Shown piece by piece: positions 24,004 to 32,362 of a DNA stretch of 33,886 bases. The notes under the pieces are model-generated. The model was given only the letters and a program-made list of their open reading frames with translations. It was not told the origin of the DNA and searched no databases. The DNA comes from Firmicutes bacterium UBA5493 (GTDB lineage: Bacteria > Bacillota > Limnochordia > Darwinibacteriales > Darwinibacteriaceae), in NCBI GenBank assembly GCA_002424045.1, contig DIPH01000002.1, positions 74,106-107,991 of the forward strand. The letters run 5' to 3'. Made by a program: the position numbers and the translations under genes. Numbering within the stretch: the stretch's first letter is position 1; every line of letters begins with the position of its first letter.

Positions 24004-26076
24004 GTGCGAATCATTAAACATCCCGTTCTAGACATTCAAGAGGGCAAAAAGGTCTCGTTTACCTTTGATGGGCGGCCCCTTGAGGGAAAAGAAGGAGAAA
24101 TGGTGTCATCGGCCCTATTTGCAGGTGGCATCCGTACTTTTTCTATTCATGCCGTAGGTGACGCTCCTCAAGGTCTTTTTTGTGCCAATGGCCAATGTGC
24201 CCAGTGCACGGTGATCATAGACGGCCTGCCCGTCAAGAGCTGCATCACTCCCCTCAAAGAAGGAATGGAGATCGAAACTCTGGTTCACCACCCCGAACTA
24301 CCCGAAGACGACCAGTGGCGTCCTTCCCATCCCCCCCAAGAACTCTCGTGCCAGGTTCTTATAGTGGGCGCAGGTCCCTCAGGGATTACAAGCGCCATCG
24401 AACTTGCTGACCTGGGATTCTCTGTGATTCTAGTAGACGACAAAGACCACCTAGGCGGCAAATTAGTGCTCCAAACCCACAAGTTCTTTGGCTCCATGGC
24501 CGACTGTTATGCCGGTACCCGTGGTACCGACATTGCCAAGATCCTTGAGGAAGAAGCCCGAAGCAGAGAGAATATTACCATCATGACCAGCTCCACTGTT
24601 GTTGGTGTCTATAGCGATGGAAAGGCCGGGATTTACCAAGACCGCCTGGACAAATATGTCCATGTCTCCTTTGAAGGCCTTATTGTAGCTACCGGAGCGA
24701 GGGAGCGTTCCCTTGTCTTCCCCGGCAACGACCTGCCAGGAGTCTTTGGTGCAGGAGCTTTCCAAACGCTGGTTAACCGTGATCTGGTGAAGTCATCCGA
24801 GCGCGTGCTCATCGTCGGTTGCGGAAATGTGGGATTGATTGGAGCCTACCACGCACTGCAAGCAGGCATTGACGTTGTTGGACTTTTGGATATAGCCCCT
24901 GCTGTAACTGGCTACAAGGTCCATGCCGACAAGATAAGGCGCATGGGTGTACCCATTTACCTAAACCACACCCTAATGGGAGTCCAGGGAGACGGCAAGG
25001 TAGAGAAAGCTACCATTGCCCAGGTTGACGATGCCTGGAATCCGCTGGTAGAAACCGCTAAGACCTTTGCTGTTGATACAGTTCTAATTGCCGTAGGCCT
25101 AAGCTCCGCAGATGAATTTCACGCTAGCGGCATTGAAGGAGGCTTCCCCGTTCTGAAAACCGGTGACGCCAATGAGATCGCCGAAGCCTCATCAGCTATG
25201 ATGGGCGGACGCATTATTGGCCGCGAAATGGCGGGTCTCTTGGGTAGTGAAGTGACGATACCTCCAGAGTGGTCAGAAAAAGCGGAGATTCTAAAAAGTC
25301 ATCCCGGCGAAGTTTTCGAGCGATCCTTTGAGATGTTCGGGAAGGGCTGGAAGCCCATGATTCACTGCTATGAAGAGATACCCTGCAATCCCTGTACCAG
25401 TGTATGCCCTCAAGATTCCATTCATCTCAGCGGCCGCACTGGAACCATTATGGATCTACCTGAGTTCTCAGAGAAATGTATCGGCTGCGGTTTCTGCGTG
25501 CTGATCTGCCCAGGCCTGGCCATTACACTCGTACGAAAATCCAAAGAAGATGGCCTAGCCGAGCTCGTCTTGCCCCATGAGTTTGATCACAATTTTGAGG
25601 CGGGCGACAAGATACGTCTTCGTGGTGTCGAGGGTGAGGATCTTGGTGAAGGTATTTTCAAAGCTGCGAGGTATAATAAGAAGCATCGCACCAGCCTCAT
25701 TACCTTAGAGGTCCCTATCCACCTAGCCACGAAAGCAGTGGGCATCTTGGTTCAGGATGAAAAGGTTACCAAACCACTCGATGAAGCAGACTTTACCTAC
25801 TTGCCGGATAATGCAATTGTCTGTCGCTGCGAGAGGGTCACCGTAGGCGAAATAAAGGAATTTGTTCGTGAAAATGACACCGCTGACATTAACCAACTCA
25901 AACTAGCCCGCTTATCTATGGGAGCCTGCGGCGGAAAGACATGCCTTGATCTCGTGCCCCGCGTCCTGATGCAGGCTGGTGTGGACAGAGACAGCATACG
26001 CAAAGCCACTCACCGTCCTTTGACGGTAGAAGTCCCCATGAAAGCTCTGGCTAACCAAGGAGGTGGACAGGAATGA
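24004..26076 (+). CDS. Fused 2Fe-2S / FAD-NAD / 4Fe-4S / BFD oxidoreductase subunit (proline or sarcosine dehydrogenase alpha-like)
   Basis: This 690-residue multi-domain electron-transfer subunit has four parts. (1) A ferredoxin-type [2Fe-2S] domain with C60, C65, C68 and C80. (2) A two-dinucleotide-domain flavoprotein, with GAGPSG at 122-127 and GCGNVG at 272-277. (3) A ferredoxin-like insert with C461/C464/C468 and C492/C495/C498/C502-P. (4) A C-terminal BFD-type [2Fe-2S] domain, C607-x-C609 and C642-x4-C647. The order matches alpha subunits of sarcosine oxidase, HcnAB and archaeal-type heteromeric proline dehydrogenase, here fused into one chain. The GTG at 24004 has GGAGG 8 bases upstream; the ATG at 23998 is only 2 bases from it. 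It overlaps the next gene as ATGA. The neighbouring P5C dehydrogenase favours proline as substrate (inference). Confidence 0.85.
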   Translation: MRIIKHPVLDIQEGKKVSFTFDGRPLEGKEGEMVSSALFAGGIRTFSIHAVGDAPQGLFCANGQCAQCTVIIDGLPVKSCITPLKEGMEIETLVHHPELPEDDQWRPSHPPQELSCQVLIVGAGPSGITSAIELADLGFSVILVDDKDHLGGKLVLQTHKFFGSMADCYAGTRGTDIAKILEEEARSRENITIMTSSTVVGVYSDGKAGIYQDRLDKYVHVSFEGLIVATGARERSLVFPGNDLPGVFGAGAFQTLVNRDLVKSSERVLIVGCGNVGLIGAYHALQAGIDVVGLLDIAPAVTGYKVHADKIRRMGVPIYLNHTLMGVQGDGKVEKATIAQVDDAWNPLVETAKTFAVDTVLIAVGLSSADEFHASGIEGGFPVLKTGDANEIAEASSAMMGGRIIGREMAGLLGSEVTIPPEWSEKAEILKSHPGEVFERSFEMFGKGWKPMIHCYEEIPCNPCTSVCPQDSIHLSGRTGTIMDLPEFSEKCIGCGFCVLICPGLAITLVRKSKEDGLAELVLPHEFDHNFEAGDKIRLRGVEGEDLGEGIFKAARYNKKHRTSLITLEVPIHLATKAVGILVQDEKVTKPLDEADFTYLPDNAIVCRCERVTVGEIKEFVRENDTADINQLKLARLSMGACGGKTCLDLVPRVLMQAGVDRDSIRKATHRPLTVEVPMKALANQGGGQE

Positions 26077-27218
26077 AAACTTACGATATTGTCGTAATCG
26101 GCGCTGGTAGTGTAGGGGTTCCCTTGGCATACCGTTTGGCGGTAAGGGGGCTTCGGGTACTTGTCGTTGACAAGCTGTCATCGGTGGGACAGGGGCAGAA
26201 TAAGGCGGCCATTGGCGGCATTCGAGCCACCCACTCTGACCGTGCCAAAATTAAAATCGGGAACGCTTCTTTAGACGTTGTCCGCAGATTGTTGCCTGAA
26301 TATGGCCAGGATGTGGATTATATAGAAGGTGGCTACCTTTTTCCAGCCTATAGCGAAGATATTGCTCAGAGCCTCAAAAAGCTCTTGCCCCTTCAAAAGA
26401 GCTTCGGGTTAAATATTGATTGGATTGAACCTGAGGAAGTAAGAGACAGGTGCCCTGGCATCTTGGCCCATGGGCTTTTAGGCGGAACATTTTCCCCCGA
26501 AGATGGCCATCTCTCTTCTCTAAAAATGATCGGCGCCTTCCATCGCCTCGCCTGCCAAGAGGGTGTGGATTTTCTCTTCAATACTGAAGTAGTAGGTTTC
26601 GACGTAGAACAGGGCAGAGTACAGGCAGTTTTGACCGATCAGGGCAAGATCAGCTGTTCCCATGTGGTAAATGCAGCAGGGGCTTATGGCAGGGACATTT
26701 CACTCATGGTGGGAGCCGACCTACCGGTCTACCCTGATTCCCATGAGGCTGGCGTGACTGAACCAGTAAAACGGTTTTTCCTGCCCATGATAGTAGACAT
26801 TGCCCCTGATTCCCAGTCTGACAATTATTACTTCTACCAAAATGCCGAGGAACAAATCGTCTTTTGCATTACACCTAGGCCTAAGCGCATGGGCACAGAT
26901 AGGCGCTCCACTTCGGAATTTCTGCCCATGGTCATCCCCCGTATGCTCAATTTGTACCCTCGTCTACGCAACCTCAAGGTACGCAGGGTGTGGCGGGGGC
27001 TCTACCCCATGACCCCCGACGGGAAACCGATTGTGGGATTTGACCAGCAAGTAGATGGATTCTTCCACGCTATTGGTATGTGCGGCCAGGGTCTTATGCT
27101 AGGACCTGGTCTGGCCGATATGATTGCTTTGGCCATTGCAGAGGGGCAAGAAGATGAAGAGGTCTTTTCTGACCTTTCCCCTTACCGTGACTTTAGCGGT
27201 GAAGAACTACTTAAATAA
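26073..27218 (+). CDS. DAO-family FAD-dependent oxidoreductase (proline dehydrogenase beta / SoxB-like)
   Basis: This 381-residue flavoprotein has the Rossmann GxGxxG near the N-terminus (VVIGAGSVGVPLAYRL, residues 10-15), IGGIRATHSD after the FAD-binding region, and a C-terminal DAO block (FHAIGMCGQGLMLGPGLADMIA). The family (SoxB, HcnC, PDH beta) oxidises secondary or primary amino acids such as proline, sarcosine, glycine or D-amino acids. Electrons would go through the fused subunit, whose stop it overlaps by 4 bases. With a P5C dehydrogenase 20 bases downstream, oxidation of L-proline to P5C is the best guess. Hydroxyproline or sarcosine cannot be excluded. Confidence 0.88.
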   Translation: MKTYDIVVIGAGSVGVPLAYRLAVRGLRVLVVDKLSSVGQGQNKAAIGGIRATHSDRAKIKIGNASLDVVRRLLPEYGQDVDYIEGGYLFPAYSEDIAQSLKKLLPLQKSFGLNIDWIEPEEVRDRCPGILAHGLLGGTFSPEDGHLSSLKMIGAFHRLACQEGVDFLFNTEVVGFDVEQGRVQAVLTDQGKISCSHVVNAAGAYGRDISLMVGADLPVYPDSHEAGVTEPVKRFFLPMIVDIAPDSQSDNYYFYQNAEEQIVFCITPRPKRMGTDRRSTSEFLPMVIPRMLNLYPRLRNLKVRRVWRGLYPMTPDGKPIVGFDQQVDGFFHAIGMCGQGLMLGPGLADMIALAIAEGQEDEEVFSDLSPYRDFSGEELLK

Positions 27219-27238
27219 AACTTAGATGAGGTGATCGA

Positions 27239-28870
27239 ATGTCAAACGGTATTTTCAGCATGCCCTGTCCCAAAAATGAACCCATCCAAGACTACAGACC
27301 GGGAAGCCCTGAGAAGGCGCAGTTGAAAGCCGCTCTAAAGGAGCTGAGCAGCAAAGAACTGGACATCCCTGTAGTCATCAATGGTGAGGAAATCAGAACA
27401 GGTAAAGCCGCAAAATGTGTGATGCCCCATAACCACGGTCATATTCTGGGCCACTATCACCAAGCGGGCACTAAAGGAGTAGAGGCTGCCATTGAAGGTG
27501 CCCTCAAGGTCCGCAGGGAATGGGCCAGCTTACCCTGGGAAGAGCGTGCAGGCATTTTTATGAAGGCTGCAGAGATTCTCGCGCATGAAAAGCGCTATCT
27601 CATGAATGCCGCCACCATGCTGGGCATGAGCAAGACTCCCATTCAAGCCGAAATTGACTCCGCCTGTGAGCTCATTGATTTTTGGCGCTTTAATATCCAT
27701 TACATGGAGGAGATCTATCGGCAACAACCCCAATCCACTCCCTTAAGCTGGAACCGCGTGGAGCATCGCGGACTGGAAGGATTCGTCTTTGCCATAACAC
27801 CCTTTAACTTCGCAGCCATTGCCGGTAACCTACCGACGGCTCCCGCGATGATGGGTAATGTTGTAGTCTGGAAACCGGCTTCCTCTGCAGTCTATCCAGC
27901 CTACCATATTCTAAAGATCCTAGAACAGGCCGGTCTACCACCTGGAGTCATCAACTTCGTACCTGGATCGGGAGGAACGGTTGGCGATCCAGTGCTGGCC
28001 CATCCATCTTTTGCAGGTATTCACTTTACAGGAAGCACACCTGTATTCCAAAGCATGTGGAAAACCATTGGAGATAATATCCAAAATTACCACACCTACC
28101 CGCGCATTGTTGGGGAGACTGGCGGTAAGGACTTTGTCTTTGCCCATGCCAGTGCCGATATTGATGCCCTTAGCGTAGCCTTGGTACGGGGTGCCTTCGA
28201 ATACCAGGGCCAAAAGTGTTCTGCCGCTTCCAGAGCCTATATTCCCAAGAGCATCTGGCCGAAAGTTAAGGAAAAGATTGTGGAGATGACAAAAGAACTC
28301 AAAGTGGGCGATGTCTCTGACTTCACCAACTTTATGGGAGCCGTCATCGATCAAAAAGCCTTTAACAGCATCAAATCCTATATTGAATATGCCAAGAGTT
28401 CCAGTGAAGCAACCATCTTGGTAGGTGGAACCTATGACGACAGTGTGGGATACTTTATCCAACCCACCATTGTAGAAACCACCAATCCTAAATTCAAGCT
28501 CATGGAAGAGGAGATCTTTGGGCCTGTTCTCACCATCTACGTCTACGCAGACGAAGATCTGGAAGAGACGCTCGAGCTCTGCAACACAACATCACCCTTT
28601 GGCCTCACCGGATCCATCTTTGCCAGAGATCGCAGAGATATCGTACGCATGTCCAACTCCCTAAACGAAGCGGCTGGTAACTTCTATGTGAACGATAAAC
28701 CAACCGGCGCCGTAGTGGGTCAACAACCCTTTGGAGGAGCGAGAGCCTCCGGCACGAACGATAAGGCCGGAAGTCTCATCAACCTGCAAAGATGGGTTTC
28801 GCAGCGTACGATCAAAGAAAACCTGCTGCCCCCTCGGGACTATCGTTACCCACATCTAGAAGAGAAGTAA
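27239..28870 (+). CDS. L-glutamate gamma-semialdehyde (1-pyrroline-5-carboxylate) dehydrogenase, ALDH4A1-like
   Basis: This 543-residue aldehyde dehydrogenase oxidises glutamate semialdehyde (open-chain P5C) to glutamate with NAD. The catalytic residues are Cys327 (GQKCSAASR) and Glu293 (GETGGKD). The sequence closely resembles eukaryotic ALDH4A1 as I remember it: TPFNFAAIAGNLPTAPAMMGNVVVWKP, FEYQGQKCSA, EEIFGPVLTIYVY and NDKPTGAVVGQQPFGGARASGTNDK. No PutA-type proline dehydrogenase domain is fused. The ribosome site GAGGTGAT is 3-4 bases before the ATG, in a 20-base gap after the flavoprotein. The gene symbol would be pruA/rocA-type, but I leave it open because the subfamily differs. Confidence 0.93.
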   Translation: MSNGIFSMPCPKNEPIQDYRPGSPEKAQLKAALKELSSKELDIPVVINGEEIRTGKAAKCVMPHNHGHILGHYHQAGTKGVEAAIEGALKVRREWASLPWEERAGIFMKAAEILAHEKRYLMNAATMLGMSKTPIQAEIDSACELIDFWRFNIHYMEEIYRQQPQSTPLSWNRVEHRGLEGFVFAITPFNFAAIAGNLPTAPAMMGNVVVWKPASSAVYPAYHILKILEQAGLPPGVINFVPGSGGTVGDPVLAHPSFAGIHFTGSTPVFQSMWKTIGDNIQNYHTYPRIVGETGGKDFVFAHASADIDALSVALVRGAFEYQGQKCSAASRAYIPKSIWPKVKEKIVEMTKELKVGDVSDFTNFMGAVIDQKAFNSIKSYIEYAKSSSEATILVGGTYDDSVGYFIQPTIVETTNPKFKLMEEEIFGPVLTIYVYADEDLEETLELCNTTSPFGLTGSIFARDRRDIVRMSNSLNEAAGNFYVNDKPTGAVVGQQPFGGARASGTNDKAGSLINLQRWVSQRTIKENLLPPRDYRYPHLEEK

Positions 28871-28890
28871 AAGGGTCACACCTCTTCATC

Positions 28891-28933
28891 AAAGTAGCGT
28901 TAGAACTCATCTCCTGAGTTCTAACGCTACTTT
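28891..28933. terminator. Long perfect hairpin between convergent operons
   Basis: A 19-bp perfect inverted repeat (arms 28891-28909 and 28915-28933, outer bases AAAGTAGCG, inner bases GAACTCA) encloses a 5-base loop TCTCC. It lies 20 bases after the P5C dehydrogenase stop and 13 bases before the end of the minus-strand cluster. T-runs are short on both strands. It probably ends or protects both transcripts. Confidence 0.82.
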
Positions 28934-28946
28934 CTTGTGCGTGCAC

Positions 28947-29948
28947 CTATTTATAAGGTAGAGGGGTGCAAAGGGCCTTTAAGTTTTCCTCAGGGGTTCC
29001 TAGGGGAATCTCACATCCCGCACCAATCATAAAGGGATTCCCCGCCACTTCGTAGAGCCGTCTAATTTGCTCCTTGATGGCCCCAGGGTTTCCCCTTTGA
29101 ATATCTTCTACTGGGTTGGGATTTGCGACCAAAATCACCTGATCTGTCATCACCGAACGGGCGTAAGCTAGATCAACGGGCCAGTCAAGGTCTAGAATAT
29201 TGATGTCCAACTCCTTCATATAGGGAAGGTGCTGGCTAATGTCGCCGCAAATATGTAGGCGTGCCAGTCCCCCGGATTCCTTAATTCCCTTGACGAGTCT
29301 CTGTTGATGAGGAAAAACGAGCTCCGCATAGACCTTCGGTGAAATCTGACTGACGATGGCATCACCAATACCTATGGTATCTGCACCGGCTTGGAGCTGC
29401 GCCTTGGCAAATTCTAAGGCCACATCGATGTAGAGATTCATCAGTTCATGGCAAAATTTGCGGTCATCCATGGTGTCGAAGAGAAAATTCATCACTCCCC
29501 GCAGATTAGCCGCCTCCGCCGCTGGCCCCTCCACCCAGCCCAAGATGGAATACTGCCCCTTATTCCGAGAAGCTAAAGTCCGAACGGCATCGAGACGATC
29601 TTTCATCCGTGGGGTGTGATCAGGGTCAGGGATTTTCAGCTTGCCCAAGTCTTTACTGTCTTCTAGAGGGCTTCTGATCAGGCGAGGAACTCCATTAGGG
29701 ATGAATTCCACTTCGCCGCCAAACCCAGTAATCTCGCGGTAAGGATCAGAAATGGCACTGAGCTGATCAAATCCAAAGTCCTCCACGCAGCGCTCATTAG
29801 CTTCCGCAAGCACCCGATAATCGGAGGCAAACTCCCCATAGGTGGCTCCAATATGGTTGGCGCCAAAAGCCATTAGAAGGGGAAGCCTGGGTAGAAAATC
29901 ACACGGAGAATGGTTTATCATTGCCATGTATCTCTCGTAACTATTCAT
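28947..29948 (-). CDS. URO-D superfamily protein with methyltransferase-type zinc ligands
   Basis: This 333-residue protein has the uroporphyrinogen decarboxylase TIM-barrel fold. Instead of heme-pathway HemE features, it has H232-x-C234 (RLHICGD) and C312 (GAGCEIP). This is the H-x-C...C zinc set of cobalamin-linked methyltransferases such as MtaA/MtbA. It starts MNSYERYMAMINHSPCDFLPRLP, like other non-HemE members. Its place as last gene of a sugar-kinase/dehydrogenase operon does not support heme synthesis. The reaction is unknown; methyl transfer or demethylation of a sugar-related compound is speculation. The ATG has GAGGAG 7 bases upstream. Confidence 0.85.
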   Translation of the reverse strand: MNSYERYMAMINHSPCDFLPRLPLLMAFGANHIGATYGEFASDYRVLAEANERCVEDFGFDQLSAISDPYREITGFGGEVEFIPNGVPRLIRSPLEDSKDLGKLKIPDPDHTPRMKDRLDAVRTLASRNKGQYSILGWVEGPAAEAANLRGVMNFLFDTMDDRKFCHELMNLYIDVALEFAKAQLQAGADTIGIGDAIVSQISPKVYAELVFPHQQRLVKGIKESGGLARLHICGDISQHLPYMKELDINILDLDWPVDLAYARSVMTDQVILVANPNPVEDIQRGNPGAIKEQIRRLYEVAGNPFMIGAGCEIPLGTPEENLKALCTPLPYK

Positions 29949-29961
29949 CTACAAACTCCTC

Positions 29962-31137
29962 TCAGAACCTAACCCAAATGGAACCCTTCTTGGAGCTCTC
30001 TACACATCTATGGATGAACCTTACGCCCCTAATGCCTTCAGCGGCCTGGGGAAAATCCAAGTCCTCTTCATCAAGCTCCATCCCTTGTTTCAGCTTCAGA
30101 AGGGCGGCAGTGAACTTCAAATAGATGTTAGCAAAGCTCTCATAGTAACCTTCTGGATGACCCGCAGAAAGCCGTGACATATCAGCAGCTTCCGGGTAAA
30201 AGTAGGCATTGCCCCGTGAGAGTCTTTGGCGCGGTTGACCCAACTTGATTACATCGAGATAATTGGGCTCTTCCTGGCACCATTCTAAGGTACCCTTGGT
30301 TCCAAAAATGCGCACTCGAAAGCCATTATCATAGCCAACTGCTACTTGCGAACACCAATAATTGCCCACCGCACCATTCTTATACTTGAGCATAATGACC
30401 GCATTGGTATCGAGGGGACGATCTTCTCCCCCGAAGTGATCAAGTCTGGCACAAAGCCCGTCGATCTCTAGACCTGTGACATACGCTACCGTATGCTCGA
30501 TATGACTTCCGATATCTCCAACGCAGTTGGATATCCCAGCTTGGGCCGGATCCGTACGCCAACTGGCCTGTTTGTTGCCTTGTTTTTCCACAGCCGTGGC
30601 CAACCAGCCTTGAGAGTATTCCGCCATCACAACTTGGATGTCACCAATCTCACCATGTTTGATCATCATCTGGGCCTGCTTCAGCGTGGCGCACTGGGAA
30701 TACGCATACGTCACACAGAATAAAAGGCCCTTATCTTGGGCAAGTTTGGCCAGTTCTTCCCCCTCTTCCACTGTAAACGTAAGAGGTTTGTCACACACCA
30801 CATGAATGCCCTGGAGTAAAAAGGCCTTAGCCGCATCATAGTGGGCATAATTCGGGGTAACGACCACGACAAAGTCAATGCCATCCTCCCGAGCAGCTTC
30901 CTTTTGGGCCATTTCATGGAAATCTCGATACAGCCTCTTTGGATCCAGTCCAAGTTGTTCGCCTGTAAGCAAAGTCCGCTCAAAATCTTGGGAAAAACTC
31001 CCTGCCACTAACTCAGCCTGGCCATCGAAGAGGGCCCCTTTCCTGTGAACGTCTCCAATCAAAGAGCCAGACGCCCCTCCAACCATACCAAAGCGGAGAA
31101 CTCCACTGCGGTTTCTGTTCTCTTTTCCTTCAATCAT
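29962..31137 (-). CDS. Gfo/Idh/MocA family NAD(P)-dependent oxidoreductase
   Basis: This 391-residue protein has an N-terminal Rossmann domain with a slightly unusual glycine loop (FGMVGGASGSLIG, residues 16-28), the VTPNYAHYDAAKAFLLQGIHVVCDKPLT block with K117-P118, and the C-terminal catalytic region VGDIGSHIEHTVAYVTG. Family members oxidise or reduce hydroxyls of sugars, inositols or sugar acids. It lies between a PfkB kinase and the URO-D protein with gaps of 13-16 bases, so it belongs to the same catabolic transcript. The ATG has GGAGG at 7 bases. The substrate cannot be assigned. Confidence 0.94.
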   Translation of the reverse strand: MIEGKENRNRSGVLRFGMVGGASGSLIGDVHRKGALFDGQAELVAGSFSQDFERTLLTGEQLGLDPKRLYRDFHEMAQKEAAREDGIDFVVVVTPNYAHYDAAKAFLLQGIHVVCDKPLTFTVEEGEELAKLAQDKGLLFCVTYAYSQCATLKQAQMMIKHGEIGDIQVVMAEYSQGWLATAVEKQGNKQASWRTDPAQAGISNCVGDIGSHIEHTVAYVTGLEIDGLCARLDHFGGEDRPLDTNAVIMLKYKNGAVGNYWCSQVAVGYDNGFRVRIFGTKGTLEWCQEEPNYLDVIKLGQPRQRLSRGNAYFYPEAADMSRLSAGHPEGYYESFANIYLKFTAALLKLKQGMELDEEDLDFPQAAEGIRGVRFIHRCVESSKKGSIWVRF

Positions 31138-31153
31138 ACCTACACCTCCACGT

Positions 31154-32284
31154 TTAAGTGTACCTGCGATCCGCTGGCCCGAGGAAAACGCCGTTATGGC
31201 TCAAATGCCAATTGCCATGGAGTATGGTTGGCGTTATCCGCTCCCAGCCACCATGAATACGCCCTTCCACACAGTTGAGACGGGGTACGCCAGCTACAGA
31301 GGAAACCGCCTCTACACAAGAGGCACCAACTCCATTGGCGAGGGTTAGGACTTCTTCGGGCTCCTTGTCCATGGAGATTCCTGCCAGAAATCCCGCAATG
31401 GTTGTATCCCCGGCTCCCGTCGTCCCTTGTACTTGGACCTTAAAGATGGGTGCTAGTATTTGTCTAGCCCGCCACTTTTCTCCAAAGGTATTCCCGGCTT
31501 TGGAGCCAGTGCGCAGGTAAAAGCCTTCCTCACCCAGCTTAATTCCAACGACATTGCCTCCCCAAGTCAGAAACCGAGTGGACAAATCGTCCAAGAGCCT
31601 CGTGTCTATGGGCAAGAGACCCCGTTGCATCCTGTTATAGGCGGAAGAGTCCATCATCAAGAGCAGTTCATCTAGGCTCGGTAAGAAAAGGTCTACGTAA
31701 GGGAGAACCCTCTGCAAAATGGCTTTCCAGTCAACCTGGCCCTGCTCAGAGTTAGGATCAGGCAACGCCATATCCAAACTCGTGATCAGTCCATGTGCTT
31801 TGGCCTCCCGAAAAAGATTCTCCAGGTGAGTTCCTTGTTCAACATACATTTGGCGCATCAACGGAGGGTAACCAAAATGAAAGATGCCGGGTGGGATAGT
31901 CCCAAAATCTATATCCTTCACCGAAAAGCTGTCATTTGTTCCGGGATAGTGCAAAAAGATCCGATCGGTGTCGGGGGGATTCAGAACAACTGTATAGGAA
32001 CTCGTTTCCCCAGGGCTTAAGGCTATGTAATCTGGGCTGATGTTTTCACGACGCAAAATACTGCGGCTGATCTCTGAGACAGGATCATCGCCCATTCGGC
32101 CAATGAGGATGGGATCGAAGCCTAACCGCTTTAATGCGATCCCCGTATTGGCCACTGCCCCCCCTGTAGAAAAGGTGACCCCATCCATATGCACAAGGTT
32201 CCCCGGCCTAAGTGCAGCCAGAGTCCCCCTTTGCCAGTTAGGAATAATATCAAGGCAGAGATGACCTGCCACGGTGATTCTCAT
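31154..32284 (-). CDS. PfkB-family carbohydrate kinase
   Basis: This 376-residue kinase of the ribokinase superfamily has both signatures: STGGAVANTGIALKRLG (residues 39-55) and QVQGTTGAGDTTIAGFLAG (284-302), with Asp292 as the catalytic base. It is longer than most members. After the usual C-terminal helices it has an extra stretch of about 30 residues (from near 346) rich in His, Trp and Arg, whose meaning is unclear. The ATG has GGAGG 7 bases upstream. With a xylulokinase-like enzyme upstream and a dehydrogenase downstream, it probably phosphorylates a sugar or sugar acid intermediate. Confidence 0.92.
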   Translation of the reverse strand: MRITVAGHLCLDIIPNWQRGTLAALRPGNLVHMDGVTFSTGGAVANTGIALKRLGFDPILIGRMGDDPVSEISRSILRRENISPDYIALSPGETSSYTVVLNPPDTDRIFLHYPGTNDSFSVKDIDFGTIPPGIFHFGYPPLMRQMYVEQGTHLENLFREAKAHGLITSLDMALPDPNSEQGQVDWKAILQRVLPYVDLFLPSLDELLLMMDSSAYNRMQRGLLPIDTRLLDDLSTRFLTWGGNVVGIKLGEEGFYLRTGSKAGNTFGEKWRARQILAPIFKVQVQGTTGAGDTTIAGFLAGISMDKEPEEVLTLANGVGASCVEAVSSVAGVPRLNCVEGRIHGGWERITPTILHGNWHLSHNGVFLGPADRRYT

Positions 32285-32317
32285 AACCAGTCCTCCACGA
32301 TTGAGACAATGATAATA

Positions 32318-32339
32318 GGGGTGACTTCAGAAGCACCCC
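32318..32339. repeat. Hairpin between the two kinase genes
   Basis: GGGGTG and CACCCC pair around an inner CTT/AAG stem with one bulged A, in the 78-base gap between the xylulokinase-like and PfkB genes. On the minus strand it is followed only by a weak TATTATCATT run. A leaky attenuator or mRNA-protecting stem is more likely than a full terminator. Confidence 0.5.
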
Positions 32340-32362
32340 CACCGTGTTCACTAATTCAGATG

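Noticed and set aside
27935..28462. Long minus-strand reading frame of 175 codons
   Set aside because: It lies entirely inside the P5C dehydrogenase gene, has no ribosome site or recognisable motif, and follows from codon bias of the real gene.
28947..29948. Uroporphyrinogen decarboxylase of heme synthesis (hemE)
   Set aside because: The H-x-C and later C zinc ligands, the N-terminus and the sugar-operon setting fit the methyltransferase-like branch, not HemE.
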